Of a DNA stretch of 64,000 bases, positions 35,084 to 43,723 are shown one piece after another. The first letter of the stretch is position 1. Each line of letters begins with the position of its first letter. The stretch covers positions 1 through 64,000 of the forward strand of contig JAEWGM010000002.1 in assembly GCA_023388315.1 (NCBI GenBank), read 5' to 3'. Position numbers and translations under genes: made by a program. This DNA is from Bacteroidota bacterium. Lineage in GTDB: Bacteria > Bacteroidota > Bacteroidia > Bacteroidales > Dysgonomonadaceae. The notes below the pieces were generated by a model. The model saw nothing but the letters and a program-made list of their open reading frames with translations, did no database searches and had not been told where the DNA came from.

Positions 35084-35623
35084 TTAAATTATAAAATTTT
35101 CTGGGTGTTTCCCCTTAATATCTTTATAATAGGCTTTTATTTTCACAATATCTTCCCTGTAATTGTTCGTGGGGTAAAAAATATCCAAAATGGAGGCTTC
35201 CTTTTTGCTGTAATCCAGTGCGATTAAAAGCAGCGGCACTTTGGCCTTTACCGCGATAAAATAAAACCCTTTTTTCCATTCTTGTACCGGTTTTCGTGTG
35301 CCTTCGGGTGTGATGGCGAGTTGTAATTTGTCGTGTTTAGCAAATTCCGCCGCCAACACTGTGGTGAGAGCAGTGTTTTTATCTCTCTCCACCGGAATTC
35401 CACCTATTCTCTTGAAAAACAGATTGAAAGGAAAAACAAACCACTCTTTTTTTATCAAAAAGTTGGCGGTTCTGCCTAAGGATGAGTAAGCGAGCTTTCC
35501 AATAATGAAATCCCAATTACTGGTGTGCGGTGCAACCACGATGACGCATTTGGGGATGTCGGGAAAGGTATTCATCACTTTCCATCCGAGGATTTTATTG
35601 AGTATAAATTTGCTTATGTTCAT
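35084..35623 (-). CDS. Lysophospholipid acyltransferase-like protein
   Basis: A 179-residue protein of the PlsC/glycerolipid acyltransferase family. The catalytic HX4D motif is VAPHTSNWD (His 33, Asp 38), followed by FKRIGGIPVERD (acceptor-binding block) and ITPEGTRK, the EGTR motif. The HTSNWD version and short length match a Bacteroidota subgroup that lacks a membrane anchor at the N-terminus. The acyl acceptor is unknown. It is isolated between repeats and the ABC-F gene. Confidence 0.88.
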   Translation of the reverse strand: MNISKFILNKILGWKVMNTFPDIPKCVIVVAPHTSNWDFIIGKLAYSSLGRTANFLIKKEWFVFPFNLFFKRIGGIPVERDKNTALTTVLAAEFAKHDKLQLAITPEGTRKPVQEWKKGFYFIAVKAKVPLLLIALDYSKKEASILDIFYPTNNYREDIVKIKAYYKDIKGKHPENFII

Positions 35624-35672
35624 TGTTTGTGGTTCCGGTGTTTACAGTTCAGCGTTTAGGATTTATCGTTGT

Positions 35673-35701
35673 TTTGTCATATTGAGCGATAGCGAAATAT
35701 C
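35673..35701. repeat. GTCATATTGAGCGATAGCGA-type dispersed repeat
   Basis: The sequence around GTCATATTGAGCGATAGCGA and following AATATCT is a degenerate member of a dispersed Bacteroidota intergenic repeat (GTCATTTCGAGCG...AGCGAGAAATCT), recognised from memory. It abuts the end of the ABC-F gene. Confidence 0.5.
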
Positions 35702-37635
35702 TATTTGTTCAACTCCTCCAATTCTAACGTCAACTGTTCCCAATTGTTCATAGCTCTGTTCAATTTGTTTTTGGTTTCGAGGTACGTTTGCATCAACTCG
35801 AAATCGGCAGCGCCTTCGGGTGTGGATAGTCGCGTTTCGAAATTGGAAATCTCTTCTTCCAGTTTCGCTATTTTATTTTCCGATTCCTCAATCTGACGTT
35901 CCAATTTTCGGATTTTTCGGTTCAGCTCCTTTTGTTCTAAATAGGAGAGTTTGTTTTCCGATATTTCGGTTCTGTTTTCTGATTCTGTTTCTATCGATTT
36001 TTCTGAAATTTCCAGCTGTTGCAGCGATTCCATTTTCTTTTTCGATAGAAAATCGTAAATTCCGCCCAAATGTTCGGTTACTTTTCCGCCACCAAATTCA
36101 TACACTTTCGTTACTAAATTGTTGAGGAAATCGCGGTCGTGCGAAACGATAATTGCCGTGCCGTCGAATTCCGAAATGGCTTTTTTCAACACGTCTTTCG
36201 AAGCCATATCCAAGTGGTTGGTAGGCTCGTCTAAAATGAGCAGATTGACGGGTTCCAGCAAAAGACGAATCATTGCCAAACGGCTGCGCTCACCACCCGA
36301 CAACACCTTTACTTTCTTTTCCGATGCTTCGCCGCCAAACATAAACGCGCCCAAAATATCGCGGATTTTGGTGCGGATATCGCCCGTGGCAACGTAGTCG
36401 ATGGTTTCGAAAACGGTACGGTTTTCGTCCAACAACTGCGCTTGATTTTGAGCGAAATATCCTATTTTTACGTTGTGGCCCAGCGTGAGTTTTCCGCCGA
36501 AATCGATTTCCTTCATAATGCACTTCACAAGAGTGGATTTTCCCTCGCCGTTTTTGCCCACAAACGCCACTTTTTCACCCCGGTTGATGGTAAATTCTAC
36601 ATCGGAAAACACCAGGTGGCTGCCGTAACTTTTCGAAACATTTTCGGCAATAACAGGATAGGAGCCTGAACGTGGCGCGGGCGGGAATTTCAAGTTTAGA
36701 CGAGAATTGTCCACTTCGTCCACTTCAATACGCTCGAGCTTTTCCAACTGCTTGATGCGCGATTGCACCTGATTGGATTTGGTGGCTTTATAGCGAAACC
36801 GCTCAATAAACGCTTCGGTATCCTGTATCTGTTTTTGCTGATTTTCGTACGCCCGGAGCTGCTGTTCGCGACGTTCGGCGCGTAGTTCCACGTATTTGCT
36901 GTACGGCACTTTGTAATCGTGGATGTCGCCCAGCATAATTTCGATGGTTCGGGTGGTAACGGCATCGAGAAAAGCCCTGTCGTGCGACACCAAAATTACG
37001 GCATTGGCGCGCGTGGCAAGAAAATTTTCGAGCCACTGAATGGATTCGATATCCAGATGGTTGGTTGGTTCGTCCAATAGTAGAATATCGGGCGTTTGCA
37101 GCAGGATTTTCGCCAACTCGATACGCATACGCCAGCCACCGCTAAATTCGCGTGTCGGACGGTTGAAATCTTCGCGCCGAAATCCCAATCCCATCAGGGT
37201 TTTCTCAATTTCGGCTTCAAAATTGTTGATGCCCGACATCAGCAGCAATTCTTGCAAATCGGTACTGCGTTGAATAATTTGGTGGTACTCTTCCGATTCG
37301 TAGTCCGTTCGCTCCGCGAGTTGCGTATGCAATCTTTCCAACTCTTTTTCCAGTTGCTGCAAATGTTCGAAAGCCAGAGCGGCCTCTTCGCGCACGGTGA
37401 GCGTATCGTTGAGCGTCATTTGCTGCGGCAGATAGCCGATAGTGGCTTCTTTCGGATAAGAAACATTTCCACCCGACAGTTGCTGCAATCCCGCAATGAG
37501 TTTGAGCAGCGTGGATTTTCCGGCTCCGTTTTTGCCCACCAGCGCCACGCGTTCATTTTTATTTAAGACGAACGATATTTCATCGAGCAGCGTGAATCCG
37601 CCGAAATGAACGGAAAGATTTTCTACGGAAAGCAT
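35701..37635 (-). CDS. ABC-F family ATPase
   Basis: A 644-residue soluble protein with two ABC ATPase domains and no membrane part, so it acts on ribosomes rather than in transport. Domain 1: GKNGAGKST, signature FSGGWRMRIELAKILL, LLLDEPTNHLDIES. Domain 2: GKNGEGKST, LSGGERSRLAMIRLL, LILDEPTNHLDMAS. An inter-domain linker helix pair (about 230-300, P-site tRNA interaction motif) and a C-terminal coiled coil (about 535-640, LERQIEESENKIAKLEEEIS) resemble Uup/YheS-type members. No resistance role can be inferred. It is a single-gene unit between the acyltransferase and hisS. Confidence 0.94.
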   Translation of the reverse strand: MLSVENLSVHFGGFTLLDEISFVLNKNERVALVGKNGAGKSTLLKLIAGLQQLSGGNVSYPKEATIGYLPQQMTLNDTLTVREEAALAFEHLQQLEKELERLHTQLAERTDYESEEYHQIIQRSTDLQELLLMSGINNFEAEIEKTLMGLGFRREDFNRPTREFSGGWRMRIELAKILLQTPDILLLDEPTNHLDIESIQWLENFLATRANAVILVSHDRAFLDAVTTRTIEIMLGDIHDYKVPYSKYVELRAERREQQLRAYENQQKQIQDTEAFIERFRYKATKSNQVQSRIKQLEKLERIEVDEVDNSRLNLKFPPAPRSGSYPVIAENVSKSYGSHLVFSDVEFTINRGEKVAFVGKNGEGKSTLVKCIMKEIDFGGKLTLGHNVKIGYFAQNQAQLLDENRTVFETIDYVATGDIRTKIRDILGAFMFGGEASEKKVKVLSGGERSRLAMIRLLLEPVNLLILDEPTNHLDMASKDVLKKAISEFDGTAIIVSHDRDFLNNLVTKVYEFGGGKVTEHLGGIYDFLSKKKMESLQQLEISEKSIETESENRTEISENKLSYLEQKELNRKIRKLERQIEESENKIAKLEEEISNFETRLSTPEGAADFELMQTYLETKNKLNRAMNNWEQLTLELEELNK

Positions 37636-37698
37636 TTTTATGTTTAAAGTTCAGTTGTTTAGGGTTCAATGTTTGGGTTTTTCGGAAAAATTCCGGTA

Positions 37699-37719
37699 GA
37701 GACGCAATACTTGCGTCTC
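37699..37719. repeat. Palindromic repeat at the hisS stop codon
   Basis: GAGACGCAA-TAC-TTGCGTCTC is a perfect 9-base-pair inverted repeat that overlaps the last two bases of hisS. It matches the palindromes at 1979-2098 in sequence type and in position at the end of a gene. Confidence 0.8.
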
Positions 37720-39253
37720 AATCCTTAAACCGCTCCACAACTTCCTCCACTGTAACCAGCTCCTGTTCTCCCGATTGCATATTCTTCAACGTAATTTTTC
37801 CTTCCTTCATTTCGTTTTCGCCAACCAGTGCTACGAAGGGAATCCGATTATTATCGGCATACGTCATCTGCTTTTTCATTTTCGCGGCTTCGGGATAAAG
37901 TTCGGCACAAATTCCCTTGCTACGCAATTGGGCGAGAATGGGCAAGATGTGCGCTTCTTCTCTCTCTCCGAAATTCACGAAAAGCACATCGGTGCTGTGA
38001 GTGGAGTTCTCGGGGAAAAGGTTGAGTTGGTTGAGCACGTCGTAAATGCGGTCGGCACCAAAAGAGATGCCCACACCGGAAACATCGGGAAGTCCGAAAA
38101 TCCCGGTTAGGTTATCGTAGCGACCGCCGCCGGTGATGCTGCCGATTTCAACATCCAGCGCTTTTACTTCGATAATGGCGCCGGTGTAATAATTCAATCC
38201 GCGGGCAAGCGTGAGATCGAGTTCGATGGGCGTTTTCAGGTTGAGCAACCCGATTTTTTGCAAAATAAAATCGATTTCCTCCACGCCTTTCATTCCAATT
38301 TCAGATGTTGCCAGCACGTTGCGCAAAGTTGCCAGCTTTTCGCAGTTGCTTCCGCTGAGCGCGATAATGGGTTGCAGTTTGTCGATGGCTTCTTGCGGGA
38401 TGTTTTTTGAGCGAAGTTCTTCGTTTACTTTTTCCAGCCCGATTTTGTCCAACTTATCGATAGCGACGGTAATATCTACAATTTTATCGGCTTCGCCAAT
38501 GATTTCCGCGATTCCCGAAAGGATTTTGCGGTTGTTGAGTTTCACGCAAACGCGGATGTTGAGGCGCGAAAAGACTTCGTCGATAATTTGCAGCAGTTCC
38601 ACTTCGTTGATAAGCGAATCGCTTCCCACCACATCGGCGTCGCATTGAAAAAATTCGCGGTAACGCCCTTTTTGCGGTCTGTCGGCACGCCAAACAGGTT
38701 GAATTTGGAAACGTTTGAAAGGGAATGTTATTTCGTTGCGGTGCATTACCACATATCGGGCAAACGGCACGGTGAGATCGTAACGTAAGCCTTTATCAGA
38801 AATAGTTGTCGTTATTTTGTTTAGACTACTTTGCATTATCTCTTTGATTCCGTTTATATCTCTTTCCTCGTTTTTTTCAAAATCATAAAAAATAATTTTT
38901 CCGAACTCAGATGCTTCTTCATTATTTGAGAATTTTTCTTCAAACATTTTTTTTATAGTAGCAGTATCTGAATATTTTCTCAAAAGAGTTGCAATCTGTA
39001 AATACGGAAAAAAAACATTCATATTGTTTTTGCCGAAGTAATCGCCCGAATTGAGTATCTTGAAAAGTAATTTATCGCCCTCCTCTCCGTATTTTCCCAT
39101 CAACGTGGATAGGTTTTCCATTGCCGGTGTTTCAATTTGGCGATAGCCGTAAAGGCGGTAAACTTCTTTTATGGTGTCGAAAATATAGTTGCGTTTCGCC
39201 ATTTCTTCGGGCGAAAAGTCGCGCGTTCCTTTGGGAATAGAGGGTTTTTGCAT
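37718..39253 (-). CDS. hisS: Histidyl-tRNA synthetase with an unusual insertion
   Basis: Class II synthetase charging tRNA-His. The 511-residue protein begins MQKPSIPKGTRDFSPEEM and has motif 1 (VYRLYGYRQIETP), KGLRYDLTVPFARYVV, motif 2 FQIQPVWRADRPQKGRYREFFQCD, the LARGLNYYTGAIIEV His-binding segment and motif 3 GISFGADRIYDVL, then the anticodon-binding domain. Between GDYF and KGLRYDL there are about 80 residues where Bacteroides enzymes have about 23, as I recall them; this region (about residues 73-152, bases 38798-39037) is strikingly A/T-rich. The frame opens upstream to 39406 but residues before MQKP are not family-like. Confidence 0.95.
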   Translation of the reverse strand: MQKPSIPKGTRDFSPEEMAKRNYIFDTIKEVYRLYGYRQIETPAMENLSTLMGKYGEEGDKLLFKILNSGDYFGKNNMNVFFPYLQIATLLRKYSDTATIKKMFEEKFSNNEEASEFGKIIFYDFEKNEERDINGIKEIMQSSLNKITTTISDKGLRYDLTVPFARYVVMHRNEITFPFKRFQIQPVWRADRPQKGRYREFFQCDADVVGSDSLINEVELLQIIDEVFSRLNIRVCVKLNNRKILSGIAEIIGEADKIVDITVAIDKLDKIGLEKVNEELRSKNIPQEAIDKLQPIIALSGSNCEKLATLRNVLATSEIGMKGVEEIDFILQKIGLLNLKTPIELDLTLARGLNYYTGAIIEVKALDVEIGSITGGGRYDNLTGIFGLPDVSGVGISFGADRIYDVLNQLNLFPENSTHSTDVLFVNFGEREEAHILPILAQLRSKGICAELYPEAAKMKKQMTYADNNRIPFVALVGENEMKEGKITLKNMQSGEQELVTVEEVVERFKD

Positions 39254-39278
39254 CTTGATTTTTGTTGGTTTTAAGATG

Positions 39279-39286
39279 CAAAGATA
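39279..39286 (-). promoter_or_regulatory. -7 element (TATCTTTG) of hisS
   Basis: On the minus strand TATCTTTGC lies 25 bases before the hisS start codon. This supports ATG 39253 over the longer open frame. A -33 element is not clear. Confidence 0.6.
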
Positions 39287-39389
39287 TGCAAAATTTGGGT
39301 GATTGTTGCACAGAGGAGCACAGAGATAACGCGGAGGAATACAGTAAAAGCGCGTCGCAATCTCTTGCAACGCGCTTTTATCCAATACC

Positions 39390-39412
39390 CTTTGCTCAAA
39401 GCTCAACGCTTA
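39390..39412. repeat. CTTTGCTCAAAGCTCAACGC-type repeat
   Basis: A short stretch of the GCTCAACGC type also found at 19504-19573 lies at the end of the phoH gene, overlapping its stop codon region. Confidence 0.5.
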
Positions 39413-40831
39413 CAATAAATTGCTCGCCAACTCCGATAACTCGCTTCGTTCGCCTTTTACAAGGTTCACGTGCGCGAAAACGTGTTGCCCGTTCATTTTG
39501 TCAATCATGTATGCCAAACCGTTAGATTGTGAATCCAAATAGGGGGAGTCTATTTGTTGCAAGTCGCCTGTGAAGACCATTTTGGTGTTTTCGCCCGCGC
39601 GTGTGATAATGGTTTTTACTTCGTGCGGCGTGAGGTTCTGCGCTTCGTCGATGATGCAGAATGTTTCAGTGAGGCTGCGACCGCGAATAAATGCCAACGC
39701 TTCAATTTCCAGTTGTCCCGATTTTTGCATCTCGTCAATCACGCGCAATTCGGAACTATTGGAGCCTAAGTGCGATTTTATCACATTCAGGTTGTCGAAA
39801 AGCGGTTGCATATAGGGCGCAATCTTCTGTTTTTCATCGCCGGGTAAGTAACCCAAGTCTTTGTTGGACAGCGAAACAATGGGGCGCGCCAGCAAAATAT
39901 GGCTGTAAATTTTGTTTTGTTTAAGTGCTGAAGCCAGCGCCAACAAGGTTTTACCGGTTCCGGCTTTTCCGGTGAGGCCTACCAGTTTTATTTCGGGGTC
40001 GTTGAGCACTTCAAACGCGAAAGCTTGCTCAGCGTTGCGCGGCTGAATGCCGAAGTTGGTGTCTTTCTCTACCTTTTTAATTTTTTGTGTGAAAGGCACA
40101 TATCGGGCAAGCACGCTGTTGCGGTCGCTTTTCAAAATAAAGCATTGGTTGGGCGTTACTTCGGATTGAAAATTGAATTCGTCCAAATCCACGCCGGCGG
40201 GTTGGGCGTATATTTTATCGATTAAATCGGGGTCTATGCCTTCCAACACCACTTCGCCTTGGTCGAAAATATCGATATCCGTTACTTTGTCGTTTATGTA
40301 ATCCTCCGCCACAATTCCAAGCGAGCGGGCTTTCATGCGCAAGTTGATGTCTTTGGAAACCAGTACCGTTTTGGTGCCGGGATTTTTTTCCATAATATCC
40401 ATCACCACGGAAAGGATGCGGTTGTCGGGTGTACGTTCGGGGAAAGCTTCTGTAATTTTGACGTTTTCTTTCGATGAATTCACGATGTATAGTTTGCCGC
40501 GGCCCATTCCTAAATCGGCGCCATCGGTAAAGAGGTCGTCGTCGGTAATCAAATCCAGATCGCGCACAAACGCACGGGCATTGAAGTTTATTTGGTCGTT
40601 TCCTTTTTTAAATTTATCCAACTCCTCCAAGACGATAAAAGGCAAATAAATATCGTTTTCTTCAAAGTTTTCCAAGCATTTATAATCGTGCAAAATCACG
40701 TTTGTGTCAAGAATAAAGTTTTTCTTGGCGCTCTGTGGTGCGGGTTTGGTTTTGCTTCGGGTTGTTTTGGCTGTTTTTTCGGTTTTGGGAGTAGTTGTTT
40801 GTTTCGTAGTTTTAGCGTTAGTTGTAGGCAT
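39410..40831 (-). CDS. PIN-PhoH family RNase/ATPase
   Basis: A 473-residue fusion of a PIN nuclease domain and a PhoH ATPase, known as PhoH2-type, linked to RNA unwinding and cleavage. After a Thr/Lys-rich disordered tail (1-36), the PIN domain begins FILDTNVILHDYKCLENF with its first acidic residue (Asp 42); VLEELDKF and the Asp of SKDINLRMKA complete the metal site. The PhoH part has Walker A GKAGTGKT (288-295) and Walker B FCIIDEAQN (391-399), with the LARPIVSLSNKDLGYLPGD segment between. No antitoxin gene is next to it, unlike mycobacterial PhoAT-PhoH2. It is a lone gene downstream of the M3 peptidase promoter region, which is divergent. Confidence 0.93.
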   Translation of the reverse strand: MPTTNAKTTKQTTTPKTEKTAKTTRSKTKPAPQSAKKNFILDTNVILHDYKCLENFEENDIYLPFIVLEELDKFKKGNDQINFNARAFVRDLDLITDDDLFTDGADLGMGRGKLYIVNSSKENVKITEAFPERTPDNRILSVVMDIMEKNPGTKTVLVSKDINLRMKARSLGIVAEDYINDKVTDIDIFDQGEVVLEGIDPDLIDKIYAQPAGVDLDEFNFQSEVTPNQCFILKSDRNSVLARYVPFTQKIKKVEKDTNFGIQPRNAEQAFAFEVLNDPEIKLVGLTGKAGTGKTLLALASALKQNKIYSHILLARPIVSLSNKDLGYLPGDEKQKIAPYMQPLFDNLNVIKSHLGSNSSELRVIDEMQKSGQLEIEALAFIRGRSLTETFCIIDEAQNLTPHEVKTIITRAGENTKMVFTGDLQQIDSPYLDSQSNGLAYMIDKMNGQHVFAHVNLVKGERSELSELASNLL

Positions 40832-40929
40832 ATCACATAGTTTTTAAAATTCAAATTGCATTCTGTATTAAAAACGTAATAGAGCTAATTTTGTTTTGAA
40901 ACATCGAAAAAATAACCCATAAATATTAT

Positions 40930-40937
40930 TATCTTTG
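40930..40937 (+). promoter_or_regulatory. -7 element (TATCTTTG) of the second M3 peptidase gene
   Basis: TATCTTTGCAC fits the consensus and lies 29 bases before the start codon. No well-spaced -33 TTTG. Confidence 0.6.
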
Positions 40938-40966
40938 CACTCATTCACCCCAAATGAGCATTTTTT

Positions 40967-43060
40967 ATGAAAAAAACCTTTTTATTATTTATGAGTATGG
41001 CTATTTTGGCAACGGTAACGGCAAACGAAAATCCTTTCTTTAAGCCGTTTACAACTCCTCACGCAACGCCTCCGTTTGATGTGATAAAAACGGAGCATTG
41101 CGAACCCGCTTTTGAAAAAGCAATGGCTGAGCATCAAGCAGAAATTGGCGCGATTGCGGCGAATCCTGCTGCTCCCACCTTTAAAAATACCATTGAAACG
41201 ATGGAATATGCCGGCGAAATGCTGAGCAGGGTAAGTTCGGTGTTTTTTAACCTGAACAGTGCCGAAAGCAACGATGAAATGATGGAGATTTCGCGCCGTT
41301 TAAGTCCCAAACTCTCTGAGCATTCAAATAATATCTACCTTAACGAGAAACTGTTTCAGCGCGTGAAAGCGGTTTACGATAACCGTCATTCTTCGGGTTT
41401 ATATCCCGAGCAAATCCGTTTGGTGGAAAAATACTACGAAAGATTTGAAAACAGTGGTGCCACATTGTCGACTGATGATAAAGAAATTTACCGCCGCTTA
41501 TCGATGGAATTGAGCAAAGCCACGCTCGATTTCGGACAAAACAACCTGAAAGAAACCAATCAGTTTGAAATGCTTTTGACTGATAAAGCCGATTTGGCCG
41601 GCTTGCCTCAAAGCGTGATTGACGCGGCTGCGACAAAAGCCAAATCGAAAGGCAAAGAGGGTTGGATGTTCGACCTTTCCGCACCAAGTTACATCGCTTT
41701 TATGAAGTATTCTTCCAGAAGAGACCTTCGTGAAAAGTTGTATATGGCTTACAACACAAAAGGCGTAAAAGGCGGCGAGTTTGACAACAAAGAGAACGTG
41801 GAGAAAATTGTGAACCTTCGTTTGCAAATTGCCAATTTACTGGGTTACAAAAACTATGCTGAATATGTCTTGCGCACAAAAATGGCAAAAAACAAAGAAG
41901 GCGTATATGATTTGTTGAACAAACTGGCGAAAGCCTACGGCCCCGTTGCCCGAAAAGAAGTGGAAGATGTGCAAGCGTACGCCTCGAAAATGGAAGGCAA
42001 ACCCATTGAAATTCAATCTTGGGACTGGAGTTATTATGCCGAAAAACTAAAAGATGAACGCTTCGATTTAAACGACGAAATGACGCGCCCCTATTTTGAA
42101 TTGGAGAATGTGAAAAAAGGCGTCTTCGGTTTGGCAACCGATTTGTATGGATTAAAATTTGAGAAAAATCCGGAAATTCCCGTTTACCACCCCGAAGTGG
42201 AAGCTTTTGATGTGTTAGATGAAAAGGGAAATTTTGTTGCCGTTCTCTTTACAGATTTCCACCCCCGCGAAGGAAAACGCGCCGGTGCATGGATGACGAG
42301 CTATAAAGGACAATTTATTAGAGATTTAACCGACCATCGCCCACACGTTTCTATCGTGATGAATTTTACCCGCCCAACGGAAACCACACCCGCGTTGCTC
42401 ACTTTTGATGAGGTAAATACCTTTTTACACGAGTTTGGGCACGCACTCCACGGCATGTTGGCGAAAAGCAATTACGAAACGCTTTCGGGAACCAGCGTGT
42501 ACCGCGATTTTGTGGAATTGCCTTCGCAAATAATGGAAAACTGGCTGGTGGAAAAAGAATTCTTGGATAAATTTGCTTTCCATTACCAAACCGGTGAAAA
42601 AATGCCCGAAGAATTGGTGCAAAAAATAATAGACGCATCCAATTACAACACCGGATACGCCACCTTGCGCCAACTTTCTTTCGGATACATGGATATGGCG
42701 TGGCACACGCTCAACAGCGGCTTCCACGGCGATGTGCGCGCGTTTGAACAAGAAGCGATGCAGCCTGTTCAATTGTTGCCCGTTGTTCCCGAAGCCAGCA
42801 TGTCCACTCAGTTCGGACACATCTTTGCAGGCGGTTACGCGGCCGGATATTACAGCTACAAATGGGCGGAAGTGCTGGACGCGGACGCTTTTTCGGTGTT
42901 CAAGAAAAATGGAATTTTCGACAGGAAAACCGCCGATTCTTTCCGTGTAAACATCTTGGAAAGAGGCAACACCGAGGAACCGATGGAACTTTACAAACGC
43001 TTCCGCGGACAAGAACCATCCATTGACGCTTTGTTGGAAAGGAACGGCGTGAAATTATAA
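40967..43060 (+). CDS. M3 family oligopeptidase, exported (Dcp-like)
   Basis: A 697-residue paralogue of the M3 peptidase at 19691. It starts with a Sec-type signal (MKKTFLLFMSMAILATVTANE) and lacks a lipobox Cys, so it should be released into the periplasm. The zinc motif LHEFGHALHG is at about residues 487-496 (H488, E489, H492), with GGYAAGYYSYKWAEVLDADAF near the end. Overall organisation and the PFDVIKTEHCEPAFEKAM start match the dipeptidyl carboxypeptidase branch. The two copies probably differ in location (membrane-bound or soluble) or in peptide preference. Confidence 0.94.
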   Translation: MKKTFLLFMSMAILATVTANENPFFKPFTTPHATPPFDVIKTEHCEPAFEKAMAEHQAEIGAIAANPAAPTFKNTIETMEYAGEMLSRVSSVFFNLNSAESNDEMMEISRRLSPKLSEHSNNIYLNEKLFQRVKAVYDNRHSSGLYPEQIRLVEKYYERFENSGATLSTDDKEIYRRLSMELSKATLDFGQNNLKETNQFEMLLTDKADLAGLPQSVIDAAATKAKSKGKEGWMFDLSAPSYIAFMKYSSRRDLREKLYMAYNTKGVKGGEFDNKENVEKIVNLRLQIANLLGYKNYAEYVLRTKMAKNKEGVYDLLNKLAKAYGPVARKEVEDVQAYASKMEGKPIEIQSWDWSYYAEKLKDERFDLNDEMTRPYFELENVKKGVFGLATDLYGLKFEKNPEIPVYHPEVEAFDVLDEKGNFVAVLFTDFHPREGKRAGAWMTSYKGQFIRDLTDHRPHVSIVMNFTRPTETTPALLTFDEVNTFLHEFGHALHGMLAKSNYETLSGTSVYRDFVELPSQIMENWLVEKEFLDKFAFHYQTGEKMPEELVQKIIDASNYNTGYATLRQLSFGYMDMAWHTLNSGFHGDVRAFEQEAMQPVQLLPVVPEASMSTQFGHIFAGGYAAGYYSYKWAEVLDADAFSVFKKNGIFDRKTADSFRVNILERGNTEEPMELYKRFRGQEPSIDALLERNGVKL

Positions 43061-43137
43061 GGCGATAGTCAAGAGAAAACTTTTGAATGTTTTTTGAAAA
43101 ATAATTGCTTTACAACGTTTAGGCAAAAAATAATTGC

Positions 43138-43280
43138 TATCTTTGCAGCGCAAAAGTATTTTTTCTTCAAGAAAGTTATTTAGTTTCTTCTCTTCAATTG
43201 TTAAGTCATTATCCTAACTCCTCTTTGTTTTTAAGATCTTATGCAATAATTATTTATTTTATTTATTTTAATTTTTTTAC
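43138..43280 (+). promoter_or_regulatory. -7 element and long U-rich leader of the RRM gene
   Basis: TATCTTTGC (43138-43146) is a good -7 element, about 135 bases before the RRM start codon. The leader between them is rich in T, with runs of TTTATTTTATTTATTTTAA just before the ATG. Leaders of this length are rare in the window and could fold or be bound by the RRM protein itself; I found no strong hairpin. Confidence 0.5.
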
Positions 43281-43595
43281 ATGAACATTTTTGTTGCTGG
43301 CTTAAGTTACCAAATTACTGAAGCCGATTTAAGAGAACTTTTTGAGGAATATGGAGAACTGACCTCAGCCAAAATTATTACCGACAGAGACACTCGCCGT
43401 TCAAAAGGTTACGGTTTCGTTGAAATGGTAAACGATGAAGATGGCCAACGCGCTATTGATGAATTAAACGATGCTGAATACGACGGACGTACACTTTCGG
43501 TATCGGTAGCACGCCCGCGTGCTGAAGGCGACCGCCCTAAATACAATAACAACCGTGGCGGCGGTTACGGAAATCGTGAAAGAAGCAGATATTGA
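43281..43595 (+). CDS. RRM-domain RNA-binding protein
   Basis: A 104-residue protein with one RNA recognition motif at residues 1-80: RNP2 IFVAGLSY and RNP1 KGYGFVEM, with the usual aromatic residues at the RNA face, then a Gly/Arg/Asn tail (NNNRGGGYGNRERSRY). Such small RRM proteins occur in Bacteroidota and cyanobacteria and bind single-stranded, often U-rich, RNA; in Bacteroides they have been proposed as Hfq-like global regulators. The gene has a long U-rich leader and its own terminator, so autoregulation is a reasonable guess. Confidence 0.93.
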   Translation: MNIFVAGLSYQITEADLRELFEEYGELTSAKIITDRDTRRSKGYGFVEMVNDEDGQRAIDELNDAEYDGRTLSVSVARPRAEGDRPKYNNNRGGGYGNRERSRY

Positions 43596-43619
43596 TAGAA
43601 TCTCAATATAAATGTTGAT

Positions 43620-43650
43620 AAAAACTGCATGTAATAGTGCAGTTTTTTTA
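43620..43650 (+). terminator. Terminator after the RRM gene
   Basis: AAAAACTGCA pairs with TGCAGTTTTT across an 8-base loop and is followed by T residues. Confidence 0.88.
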
Positions 43651-43723
43651 TGCGGTTAACATCCGCAGCGACAAAACAACTAAAGGGTAAATTAAAGAAT
43701 TTTGGGGTCTTAATTACTTTATT

